Shown here: in pieces, positions 36,601-50,000 of the stretch
Layout of the letters: each line of letters starts with the position of its first letter
Position numbering within the stretch: position 1 is the stretch's first letter
DNA from: Phoebastria nigripes
Taxonomy: Eukaryota > Chordata > Aves > Procellariiformes > Diomedeidae
Assembly (NCBI GenBank): GCA_035582835.1
Contig: JAYKAV010002662.1
Coordinates: 3,111,992 to 3,175,991 of the forward strand
Direction: 5' to 3'
Length of the DNA: 64,000 nucleotides
The notes under the pieces: generated by a model
Told to the model about the DNA's origin: nothing
The model's input: only the letters and a program-made list of their open reading frames with translations
Database searches by the model: none
Program-made: the position numbers and the translations under genes

Positions 36601-39600
36601 AATGGCATAATCCAGAGAGAAAATTGTGCTTGCACTTTCCAAGCTGTGCTAGGATTCATTTGAGTTAGTGCAATTTTCAGTCATTTTATTGCTTTTCTGA
36701 ACTGCTGGAGTCTGTTTTTTTTGTGTGTGGTTTTTTTTTTTCTTCTTTCTCCCCTCCTCTGTCAAATACCCAAATAATGGGTGACTCATTATATTTGTAT
36801 GTTTCTAAGTTGTTTTCTTTAAAGCTCTTTCCCATCTCTTCCATGTTATTCTAGTGTTACATAAATTTTATGTGGTGTCATAAAAATTCAGATGACTTCT
36901 TAGACCAGCTGAGCCTGAAGGTCTCCATGGATCAAACTGTCCTCTCTGACCATGGCAGATAATCCCCATGTAAACTGATGGGACTGAAGTGTTGCTTGGT
37001 CTAATACTGGTGGATTTGGCTATGCCCATTTAGAGCATTCACTCTCCTTTTAAACTGGTATGAATAGACAATCACTCTAGAGCTAATAAAATGGGGAGAT
37101 GCTCTGTTACTTTATATTCAGGAATTGAAATGCTGTGGCCTGTGTCATGGATGAATGCAGATTAATTCATCAGAATGGCTTGGTTTAAAATCCACAGATC
37201 TTAGCTGCAACAGTAACTGGATGGATGCTGAAGTGTGATATGAAGCGAGCCCAAGGCGATTACAGTCAGTGGACAAAAACAGCTTTGTCATGGGGATAAT
37301 TCATCCAGCCCAATATCTGTCATCTTCAGCTATCTCTGTAGTCTAACTCAGGCATGGGAGGTGCTCTGCATTAGGACAAATGCACCACCTGACTCTCAGG
37401 GTGCTGGTCTGATGATGCTTTATTTAAAGTACAGTAGCTCTGCTGAATCTGGGTAGAACATGTGATGACTATAAAACCCTGTCAAAGAAATGCAAATAAC
37501 AGCCCACTTGAGCAATTCATAGCTAAATGTGAATAGCCAGGATCTACCTTCTGCCTTTGTGACTGAACTAGTCCCTGTGGAGTCTCTGATTTGTCAGCGT
37601 TTCTGAGTGCAGATGGTGTTTCCCCTCTGTTACACAGGGTGGTGAGGATGCTGCCGATATGATTGTGTATGTGTTTGTGTGTTTCATGTTACCATGGATC
37701 TTTGTGTTTTGTGTGCTTTGGCCTCTGTAGGGAAAGTGCTCGTATTCCTGGACAGTCACTGTGAGGTGAACGAGATGTGGTTACAACCTCTGCTGACTCC
37801 CATCAGAGAAGATCGCAGGACTGTGGTGTGCCCTGTGATTGATATAATCAGTGCTGACACGCTTACCTACAGCTCTTCCCCGGTTGTGCGTGGAGGGTTT
37901 AACTGGGGCCTGCACTTTAAGTGGGATCTTGTTCCTTTGTCAGAACTGGAAGGACCCGAGGGAGCCACTGCTCCAATCAAGTAAGGTTCCTCCTATGTGG
38001 TGTGAAGCTCTGTGTAATGTATCAATGACCAGAAGCACTTCTTGAGCATTATGGAGTGTATCTGGGCGTGCAGTTTTAGAAGCAGATGCCTAACCTGTCA
38101 AATATCTGACTTGTTTATTTTACTTAGAAATAGTTTTGGTTACTATTACCTATTTCAGTTTAATTTCTCGCATTTAATCACGAATTAGATATATCTGTCT
38201 TATTAGGTCAAGAAAGCACACTTTTAGAGAATGCTTGTACAACAGCAGCTTTTGCTAAAGACAGAAGTCTTAAGGATCTTATGCTATTCTGTATTAAATC
38301 TGTCCAATAANTTCACTTTTGAGCTATGCATTGATGTTTGTTTCCAGTCTGTCGATGTGTTTGGCTTAATTATGATTTTGATAACTGCCTTTGTGCTAGT
38401 AATAGCCTGCATATCCCACTAATACAGGCTCTATAATTTCTGTGATGAAATGCTAAAGAATTGCTAGATTGGGAAAGTATGTTTTTGTGGTAATAGGAAG
38501 GTGGTTTCCTAGCTGATGGGAGAGAACATCAGAGCATATGGTAATTATCTATGTCAACATCATTTTTTCGCTTTAGATTCCTTTTGTATTTTTCCTCAAG
38601 CAATTATTTTGTCATAAAGCTTCCTAAATGAACACACATGGATGTCAAAACTATCTTTAAAATATTACTTGTCTCTTTGCACAATGTGGCAAATGCCTAA
38701 AACTGTCTGTTGGAAGCCTGTCCGTATTGTTTTTGCGGTCTGAATTGCTTGAGAGTCGTTCTGAAACAAAAGTCTTGGTAAAGCTTAACACTAGGACTTG
38801 AAAGTTACTTCCTTAATCTTTTAACCATTGATGGCTGTCTTGCCTGTACAGAACTGGCAACATCTGGTTCCTACTGGACATGTAACTGTTATAAAATGAT
38901 GTCAGTAGATACCTTTTTTTAGTAGCAGACAGATATGGTTCAGACATGAGAATAGAAGCTGTCCCCATGTGAATCCATTCATGAGAAGGGCCAGTGCTGG
39001 TAGAGCAATGGCATGAAGCTGATTGTGCTTTTTCTAGTTGCAGGTATCCATCTCAGTACAGAATTCAGGTTTGTAAGGTGGAAGAACTTTACCTTTTTTA
39101 CAAACTGACTCCGTGCAGAGAATGTGGTACTTTTATAAGATTTGCAAAGTGAATCAGACATTGGGCAGTCTCATCTCTCTCTCCTTCTCTTTTCTTGGAC
39201 TGTAAATGAAGAGCATTTCAGGCTGACGCAAGCAGCTCCAGCACAAGGTTCTCTGCTGTGGTCTGACAGCTCTGCAGTTAGTCTTTCCACGTCTACCCGT
39301 TGCAAGATTTGGTCTGAGAAGCCAGGAAACTTCTTAACTTACTTAACAGTTTGACTGGCTTGTTTGGAAGGTGTCACTGTGGCAGTTTCTGAAGCTAGAA
39401 GGGAAAGGACAGACTGGGAAAATCTGAATGGGGAACCAGCACAGACCATCTTAAAATCCTTATTCTGTTAAGAACTGTTCTCTCAGTTAATCTGGGGCAT
39501 GCCTGAAGGTTAGTTCTTGCTGTGTTCAACACTGTTGTTGCATTCCTTCAACTCACTTTTAGGAAAAACTCCCATGGAAAAGGCAGAGAACTTTAAAGGG

Positions 39601-42600
39601 AGTCTAATGATCTAAAAAGATTACATTTTCTGAGTATGAAAGTGACTTTTCCTACTTACAGGTCTCTGCCTGCTTTGAAAAAGAAGCTAGATTGCTATTT
39701 AACCTTTGAAAACAGCTTTCCATCAAATGGAAAGTCTTACATTTTCCATTTTAGAGACCTTCATAATGAAATATATTGGTGTCAAGGATGGAAAAATTGA
39801 GAGCAACCTTTCAACCCAGGTTTTAAAGTGACAGAAACTGTGGTAGAAAATTGTATGAGAACAAGCAAGGAAATCCAGACTTAGGCTTGGTTTCATCACA
39901 GGTTTTTATTAACAAGGATGAGAAAAAGCCTGTTCCCAGCCCATTGTATGTTCTAACTATCATATCATATTTATATAGTGTTTTTACTCTCTTTTATACT
40001 TTTCTAGGGCATCCACATATTATAACTTTGTGATACAGTAGCAATTCAATCTAGAAACTGTACAACGGGGATCATAAACAGATTTTTTACAAAACAGAGC
40101 ACCATTCTAGTAACACACAGGCAAGGCGAAAAACTGGGAAACNCCTAAGAGAACATCTATCCAAATATAAAAACTGTAAAATAACTTACCAATAAACTGA
40201 TCATTGCATCAATGATGAAACAATGCTGCTCCTGGTATTTAAATTCTATCTATGAGATAGAGTAGCATTTCTTTTAGCAGCCTTCTGGCTTTTATAATTT
40301 AAATTTGGACCTTGTTTCTTGATCTAATTTAATGTGGGAAAGTAATGTATGCTCTGGATTCTACTCCTTCTGCAGTTCAGTCAAGCCTGGTCTGTGTAAT
40401 TTGCCCCTGTAAGAGGGGGAAGAACACATTATTGTGTGCGAGTCTACATGGTTGTAACTGTAGGGGAAATAGCTTCCGGTAAAGACAGATCTAATTAAAG
40501 GCAGCTAAGTTTCACTGTAGAAAACTTGATGGACTCCAAACTTGCACAGGTTTTTACTTTTTTTTTTTTCCCCCCCCCCCCCCTCCCCCCCCCAGTAGAG
40601 AGACAGCCACTTTGTTCCTCTTTCCCTGTCCTATCCCTTTTCCTCAAGTTTACTGTACAAAGAAATATGGTTTATAGGTATTGGAATAAGTAAAGATCAC
40701 AAATACTACTTACAGATCTGATTTTGAAAATGTTTTGAGACTAGAAGTGTGATCTGATGATTTCTAGTGTCTGCAGGATTTAAATTGTATTATGTAGGTC
40801 TAAATTTAAGCTTTGAGTCTAGCAGATTCAGCTAAAATTACTGGGTTTTTTTCTCTAAAAGAAAATTAACTTCTTTCAATACTCCTTTTTAGGTCACCTA
40901 CTATGGCTGGAGGCCTGTTTGCCATGGATCGTGAGTACTTTAATGAACTTGGACAATATGATAGCGGCATGGACATCTGGGGAGGAGAAAATCTGGAAAT
41001 ATCTTTTCGGGTAATCTAGCTTTATGTGTATTGGAGTATGAACCTCAGTGTCTGGCTGCTTCTCTTCCCTATGTACAATTTCTTTAGCACTGGAATAGCT
41101 ATTTGCACACAGAAATTGGCACTTTTATTCCCAGGAAGGATGCCTTCAGCGCACAGTAACTGCCTTTACAATAATCTTCAAGTTAAATTTTAATGGGAAG
41201 ATTAAAGAGAATTTTGAGCTCTGTAATTAAATGTTTGTGGCTTTTTCTTTGTTTGGTGGAGCATTTCATAATATCTATAGAGAAGTATAAGAAAAGAATA
41301 ATCATGCAAATTTCTGAAATGAGTTTATAAGCAATGTCTAATGAATTTCACAAATCAGTTAAAAAGATGCGTGGCTCACAGCCATTGATAATAAGTAAGC
41401 TTATTATATTTCCTTAGACATGTGTGGGGCTTTTCAGACAGTTCAGCCTCCTTTTTGAGGGCCTGGAAATGTAAATATATTATAACTAAATTAAGAGTTA
41501 TGTAGAGGAGTCAGCTTGGTTGGGAAAATCATGAGAAAGTCGTAATCAGGAGATTCGAAAGTGATACTTCATTGGGCTTCCTATATTTTATCTCATCTTC
41601 CCTGGCACTCCATTGAAAGAAAAACAACTTTTTGTGCTCAATGTCATGTTTACCTCTTCACTTCTGTAAAGTGGATTCATCAACAGGTTTGACAAGAGTC
41701 TGCCTGGAAATGAGATGCTATCATGACAAATATGAAAAGGGGATTAAAAAATGAAGTTAGCATAAAACAACAACAACAACAAACCCACAAACAAAAAAAC
41801 TCCCCACAAACAAACACACAACCCCCAAAACTTTAGAGAAATCTGTCAAATTGGGTCATTAGAGAAATCAAGATTAGAGCTCAAAAATAAGAACTGGCAT
41901 TTCATAAATTTGAGTGACTTTAAAGGGATCTGTACTGAGTAAATAAAATCTTTCAAGTTTTCAGTACAAAATATAATTATTAGATATCTGAGTAGAAGTG
42001 CATGGAGTGTGAGGAAATTATTGTTCTTACTTGTAATACACAGTTTCAATAAAAAGGGCTTTGAAAAATTGGAGTATATTCGGAGAGCTTTATAAGGTCT
42101 GGAAGCTCCCTCTCCCTGGAGGAGAGTTGTAAAGAACTTTATCTTATCCAGGAGAAGTTTTAAAAGTGACTTGATTATAAACTGCTAATGTGAGAAGATT
42201 TTTCTGAGATCAGAGAACACATTAGTCCAACAAAGGGCCAGTGATGATAATTTGCTGGAAGCTGAAGTTTAAAAAGAAATAAAAAAAAAAAAAATGGAAG
42301 CAGAGTGTAAATGAAATCTAGATCTGGGGTGTGATGGAGCTGGATTAAGACACCTAAATGTAGTATGTGAATGTGAACAGTATGTCTGAGTTCCCATACA
42401 CTTAACAGAAATAAACAGCTGTGTAAATAGGTGCTTACACTTAGTTGAAAAGCTCTCCAGGCTCCCTTGATGATGTTGACTGATCTTCATTATCGGTCGT
42501 GGAAGTGTGGACATGTAATTCTCATGTAGGCAAATAAATTTAGATATCTTAATCTGCAAGTTGAATCCCAGCCCATATATTTCAGTGTTTTCTAATAGGT

Positions 42601-45600
42601 CATTAGAGCATAAAATTTTAGAAAATTTACTCTTTGTTTCATGAAAGTCATGATGTGTTATGTACAAAGTGTGATGACATAACAAAAATAGTCTTTTCTA
42701 ACCTGAAGATGTATTAATTTAACTTGTCAGAAAGCATGACACGTAGGACAACATTGCTGACACCTAATCACGTCATCATGTATAAACCTACCTAAGTATC
42801 CCTTGAAGAAGGGTAGGAGGTAGTGAGCCTTGTCAGTATATGTATGTACAATGAGGTGTGTTCTGGTTTTGTATGGACAGATCTGGATGTGTGGTGGTAG
42901 ACTTCTGATCATCCCCTGCTCCAGGGTGGGACACATTTTCCGTAAAAGGCGTCCCTATGGCTCACCAGGGGGACAGGACACTATGGCTCATAACTCACTG
43001 AGGCTGGCACATGTGTGGATGGATGAATATAAGGTAAGAGTCAATTCTAGGTCATGAAATAATGTTATTAACTGGCTTGTTTGTCAGAGGACTGTATCAC
43101 AGTGGGGTCTGTTAGCACCTCTAATGGGGTCTTCCTTCTGTAGTCTGATTTCCCAGTGTTAATTTTGGTATGAATTCCTAAATTCTGTGGGATTGTTGTT
43201 TGGCTTTTGAGTGCTCAAGTCTACTCCCTGTTACTTCTGCTGCCTGCAGGAGATTGTTTTATGCCTTTTGAATGAAGTAGAAGATGACGAGTGAGTTCTT
43301 GTAAGCTCTGCATTGCTTTGTGTCCAAATCAGTATTACGTGGCAGCCATATACTACTGCTATATGCCTTCAGGTAGTTTCCATGTTGGTGAGACAGGGAT
43401 TTTGTTGGTTGGTTGTTTGCTTTCTGTTTTAATTAGCAGTCTGATTCGTAGTCTGTCTTGCCCTGGAAGATCAACCAGGATTGACTTCTGGATTCAAGGG
43501 CAAGTGTATTCCTTCCTTGTCTTCAGATGTTGGTATTGATGGTTTTAAATGTAGATCAGGTTTTTGTGAAGCCCTGATCTCTGTGATACTTGAGGACATT
43601 TTGCCTTGTGAGACCACAGGATTTGCTGTGTGGCCAGCTCCTGTGGTCCCTACAATTTCTATACAAGACATATTTTATTAACTCTATATTCTGTAGATGT
43701 TTTTGTTTCAAACCCCATCCTTTATCTTGATGTTCAGTCAGTTTGAGGAACCTACTAGGGGTCATTAATTTTTATCTCCATTCTCCATCTCCATAATGCA
43801 TTGGTAGATTTGATCTATCACTTTCCCTTTTATTGGTGTCTGGGCACAGTTGTTTTGTGATTAATGATGGCTTTCTCTGAAGCTTGGAATTGATTCTTTG
43901 TTATAATTTGCAGCTAATACTGCTTTGTCCAACAAGGACTTAAACTGCTGATTCTAGCAGTCTCTTATCACAGACTTGTGTCCTGAACTTTTCCAGCTGT
44001 TTCTAATCTAATTCTCCGATAATTGCCAGAGACTGTCATTATGACAGATTTATGTATGGAAGGCAAGCCTGGAAATATTTTTGTTTTTAATGCAAATATT
44101 TAGGGCCAATATCATTTACTGAAGTGATTGTATGATGAATAGTACAAAGATAAGACTTAAAGGACCTGTTTTGCAGCAAAGAACAAATATCAGTATTTAA
44201 TAAATAAAATTGCATAATGGAAGGGAAACAGCAAAATTTTCATAACTGTCAAAAGCAAAATGTAAAAGAAGTAAGTTCGTGTATACAATGGAAATAATGC
44301 AGAAAAGATAGGATACTAAAATTTGAACTTTAACCAGGAAAGAGGCAATTGGAATAGCAGAGCTACTTTTTTGAAGCAGATGAATTTCTGATAGTGATGT
44401 CCAGTCTGTCTCCAAACTTCCTCAGAGTTGTCCAACAGTCCAATGTACTTAATGCTTCCCCTTCCTCTGCTATTAAGGTAGCAGTGGTACATCAAGTGCA
44501 TCCAAATGCTCAAAGACCTTGATAAGGACAGATGTGTAATTTGTCTTGAGATGATGCTGTCTGTCATCTGAATATCAGAGACAGCAGTAGGTAATTGAAA
44601 ACTGTCAAAACCACATTACGGTAAGTAAATTCCAGATGTCTACTAGAGATTAATCCAACAAAATACCATAGCTCAGTGCCCTGAAAACTGATTTCTAAAT
44701 AATATCTAGTAAACCAGTTAATGTGCAAATACAATGCCTTTTCTATGAGCTCTGTAAATCTAGCTGGAATTAAAAACTCTACAAGGAGATTTTTCTTCTA
44801 GTTTTGGTAATAGTATTCATGCCACATTGTACATTCATGAATTCCTGTTTGTCCCCATTGTCTCTGCATTAGAGTCGAACAGCACATAAGATTGAGCTGG
44901 AATCTTAATCCGACCTTGCCTAACCAGGTACAATTTCGAGTGTAATCATAAATTAGAACATGAAAAAAATAACATTGTGGGAGCCTTTCTGGGGATGATG
45001 CAGATGAACAGAAAAAACTGGGCTTCACAGAAAGCCCAGGTGACAGTACTGATTCTTCATGTGAATAAATGCATGGTCCCACTCAACTTCACAAGATAGT
45101 CCCATTTATAGGTCTATTCTGATGTGAAATTTTTTTTGTCCTGCTAAGTTGTAAAGTTGGAAGGCTGGAAATTGTTGAAGACAAAATACACTTGAACCCC
45201 ACAACAATGAAAACAATCAATTGGACAATCAAACTAGTTTAAAGAAACCTTGGCCAGATGAGGATGATATACACATCTGTTTCTGACCTACTGACTCTAG
45301 GTTGCCTTTATTGCCAATGGAGTGTAGGGCTGATCTGTTTCCTCGTCAAGTTGGCATCTAAAAAAGATCAGCACATTCATGCCCGAGAAGTGTCTTCATC
45401 AAAAAAAGCAGTCTAGAAAGATTAGCTCAGAGTTAGGCAAGATAAATCTCACCTCCTGTGGCAATCTAAACACTGGAATTTCTTAATGCCAGTTTAAAAC
45501 TTAATGGTTGAAAGCACTAGCAAAATGAAATGAAACTTTGGGAGTTCTGCAAACAGGAAAAAGTTGGAAATCAATAATCTGAAATTCTCCCCTTGCCCCC

Positions 45601-46973
45601 AACCTGTTTCTCTTAAATACAGGAGCAGTATTTTGCTTTGAGACCTGAGCTAAGGATGAGGAACTATGGAAATATTACCGACCGTGTAGAATTGAGAAAA
45701 AGATTGAACTGCAAGTCATTTAAGTGGTATTTAGATAATATCTATCCTGAGATGCAAATATCTGGGCCCAATGCCAAAGCTCCGCAGCCAGTTTTTATTA
45801 ATAGAGCACAGAAACGACCGAAAATAATCCAGCGTGGAAGGGTAAGATAAACTTTCTTAAAAATGTAGAATTCTGTTTTTTTTAATTATTTTGAGATTCT
45901 TTCTGAAAGATTTGCTCAAATACAAGAAAAATAGTCTGTTTCCATAGAGCATAGAGTTTTAGTTTTGCAACAAGCTGTCTTGAAAATAACAGAATTTGTC
46001 TTTAGACAAAAGCAAATCAGTTTCACTCTGATCTATATTTCAGGTTGTCTTCAGACTAGATACTATTCAATGAGGTTTCTTACCTCAAAGCTCTGAGTTA
46101 TGAAGTTTTGATGTCTTTAGAATGTACTTTCACAGCTGTTGGTTCTGAAGATGGATTTGGATGGAGAGAAATTTGGCCTCAAATATTCATGCTCTGTTGG
46201 TTTATGATAAGAGTACAATGTAATTAGTTTCCAAACTCATTGCTTTTACTGGATAATTTTCTGCAAAGATGAACATTTGCATCTGAGACTGATGATGGCT
46301 TTTCTAGTCTTGACTGTTAGTTAACGAACAAAAAAATGAGTTTTGCTCCTTTTTTCTTCAAAGTAGAAGTGAAGACATACATTTTTACGTGTATTCATGA
46401 AGGAAATAATGATTAAATTCATGCCTTAGCTCTGACACCTATGTTTATGGGTTTGTAATGCAGGCAAAGCCAGCATTCAGTTGCATCTGTTCTCTCCAGT
46501 GCCAAATTCGTCTGATGTGGGCTTTTTATGCTTCCCAAAAATAATGGATAACTTCAAACCCGAGACAACTTTCTCAACGTCTTCTCTGTGAAAGAGAAGA
46601 CCTTTGAATAAACTATTTCATGTGCACATGGATTATGGTTAGCAGATTCCCTTCTAGCTTAATAATTGGAAGCATTAAGTAGGGATGTAGCCCTCTCCAC
46701 AAGGTAGCACAGTCTGCAGTAGCTGTTGACAGCTGCTGGTCCTGCAACTATATTCAGGCTGTAGGACCTGAGTTCATGCAGAACCTATTGACATTGTTAG
46801 ATTTTTGCTTGGAAGCAGCTATCTGGGAATCCACAATTTGTGCAGTATTTTTATAATTGTATCCAGCCAAGCTGTAAAGTTACTTATTAGGGAAACGTGT
46901 AGTTTCCCTGAATAAAACTGATACAATGGGCTGACTCCCATAGTTGTTAAATGCTGTTATTCCCCTAGTCAGA

Positions 46974-47040
<67 letters not shown>

Positions 47041-50000
47041 CTTCTTCATTAAATTTAATAGCTTTCTGCTTTCATTCAGACAGAAGTTTAACTAAGAAAT
47101 TGTTGATGTGGGGGAGGCTACTGAGGGATCTGAATCCCTCAACAACACCTAAGGGGAAATCTTCTTAGCAATAATTTCCCATGGTTTAATTTGGAGAAAA
47201 AAATTTGTGCATCCTTTAAGAAGGGGGAGACAAGACACAGAAAAATGCAGTTCCTTGGCTTGGTTCTCCGGGGTTCAAGAATTATACCCAACGTTGTGTG
47301 TGAGAGTCAGCTTTGGCTCTGATGATTGTATAAACTATTTCCAGATGCCTACAAGGAACAGAACGATCAGCCAATGTCACCACTGTGTGCCAGACTCTTT
47401 AGGATTTGGGATGAATCACTCCAAATCCCAGCTTATTCTCAAAAACTAATTGGGCTGGAGATAAGTGCTGGTTTGACAGCTGGGGAGAACTGTAATGATC
47501 ACAAATTGTGACAGTTCTTAACAGTGTTATCAAATGCTGATCATCATGGCCAATAAAAACAAGGACAAAAATCATATAAAACTCACGTAGCTGTATGGTT
47601 TGAAAGCCTTCTGATGAGTGAGGAATGATGAAAATGAGATCTCTCCTAGAAGTCTCTGGGGTGTGAGGAAATGTTACTTAGAAGGTTTTGTGTAATTTGT
47701 TTCAGATGTGTGTAGGGAACAGGAGAAACATGGTGCACTTGAGGCTGTTGATGTGCCTTGGGACAGCTATTTCCAGAAATGTTGTTTAGTGAAGAATATG
47801 ATTTGGTATTTGCGCTCTCTAATTTTTGCTATCATGTGATGGAGCAGTCCTTTCTTTTTATTACTAGAAGTGTCTTTTGGTTTCTAAAAATCTGTAGAAC
47901 AGATACAAATGCCGAGACAGCTATGTATGTCTTCATAATAAAATGCAGCTAGCTAATTAATCAGCCTGGCCTTGAGTTCAGGACAGCAAATTCTTTTTTC
48001 CTCTACATTCAGCTCCAGATTGGAAATAATTATTTTTAACGTGGATGCCAGATCTGGGGCCCTGCCATCTCCCACACATGCACACACCCAGTGACTGTCA
48101 AATGCACTCCCATGCACTTGGTAGAGAGCAGGGCTCTGCTGCGAGGAAGGAAATGGNGGAGTTGTGGCCATTGCGAGAATAATTGCCTTTCTCCTTTGTA
48201 CCCTTGGCTGCGTGTGGTGCAGTTCTTGATGTGCAGGCAGTGATTGCTGCCTGAATAGCCTGATCCCCACTACATTGGGGGAAGAAAAATAATCAGGCTG
48301 AGAAGAAGTCTTCTGCTGGCCACCAGTTAGTTTAGGGCATGTATAACTTAAAGCCAGAATAGAGGTGTTTTGTCTCGCTGAGTGACTCTGTGGGGTTACA
48401 TACATCAACATCTTAATGATTCTTGACTGTTGGAATAGGACAGCCTAATCCTCAGGCTCTGCAGAAAATCTCTTGGGTGACTTTTAGGGTGGGCATCATT
48501 GCCCAAACCAGCAGAGACTGCTAACTTGCTGGGAACCTCCTTGTTTGCTTTGATGGTATATGCTTACAGTTTTGCATCCCAGGACAGGCTGCTGACCTGA
48601 ATCTAGTCCCCTGATACAACATTACTCCAAATCAGACTAGGCAGTGCATTTGAACGGAATGAGCATTTGGGTGTCTATAAAATTTTCCCTTCTTCCCTGA
48701 TCTGTCATTAAGGTAACTTAGCTGATAACTATGGCTTTTCAGTTACCTGAACACTGTTGAAAATCAGTTTGCAAACAACGTAAGTCTCTGAAGTTGCTTG
48801 TATTTATGTAATTCCTTCTCCTTTTTCAAAGAGGTGGTCCCGCTTCATGAAGAGAGACTGTGGGATGAGGCTTAAGTTTAAGCTAAACTGTAATAAAATG
48901 TAGTTTATACAGTACAGTTGATACTCCTGAGGTAGTGACTACCTGGGACCTGAGACTTTCATGGAGAGTGAGGAGGGGAAAGAAACTTTACAGAGTATGG
49001 CCAGCATGTGCTGAGCTATGTTGTGTGTACTGCACTTGTACCATGAAGAGGGAAATCTTGATGTAATTAGAAAGCAAAATGGAACTATTTAATGCTTTTT
49101 TCCTCCAAATTATCTGAAAAACAAAATGGTATTTTAAGAGAAGGAGGGGTTTTTTTATTGCGGGTTGGTTGGTTGGGTGGTTTTTTTGTTTTTTTGTGAG
49201 CGCACTGAGTCCTAGGGCTTCCAAAGCATTACCATATGTTCCCTTTGGTATGTGATGTTTGTTGTTTACTCTGTCCATCAAACTGTTTTTCTTTCATAGT
49301 TGTATCACCTTCAAACCAACAAATGCCTGGTCGCCCAGGGCCACCCAAGTCAGAAAGGAGGCCTGGTAGTGGTTCGGGAGTGTGACTACAATGATCAAAA
49401 CCAGGTATGATATTCCGAATTATATTGAATAGTGATTCACATCTTACAAGTTGCTATTATGTTTTCCTACTGGCAAAGTGCCCTAGTATAACATCTCATC
49501 ATCAAGCAGGCTGATTTCAGAGTACCGTTCAAACTGCAAGGCTGGCCAAGGAAACTGTGGAGCTTACTGCTCTGTACCTACTAATGCTGAGTGTTGGATA
49601 TTATAATCTCTTATCTTTATGCATTAATGTCGGTATGTGGCTGAAGACTATCCTTAAGTGGCTCCTGATGGGTTCATAGTCCACTGATTGACACTTCAGA
49701 ATTTGTAGAAGCTCTTTCAGTCAGTTCCTGATACCAGGATTTAAGGCAGCCTTTTCCTGGCCTGCTGTTCTTTGTGTACTGTACAACTAGTCCTCTGCTG
49801 CTGGAGTGGCTGTAGTTTGGGGTGAATGAATGAATTGTTGTTATCTTTAAATAGAAGGAATTATAAGGAATTTAGAAAATACTTTGGCTACAGGTGAGGA
49901 TTATTGGGGATGGATGTGAAAATCTAAGGAGAGTTTTTATATTACTACATGAAGCCTTTGCTATTCCACGTCTATTCTTTCAGGCAACAGAAATTCAGGA

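Larger units (their letters stand above)
41011..42880 (+). other. GALNT11: GALNT11 intron 7
   Basis: About 1.9 kb, noncoding. It contains a CAA/ACAAA-rich simple tract (41766-41830) and copy C of the TIR-bearing repeat (42336-42569). Confidence 0.75.
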
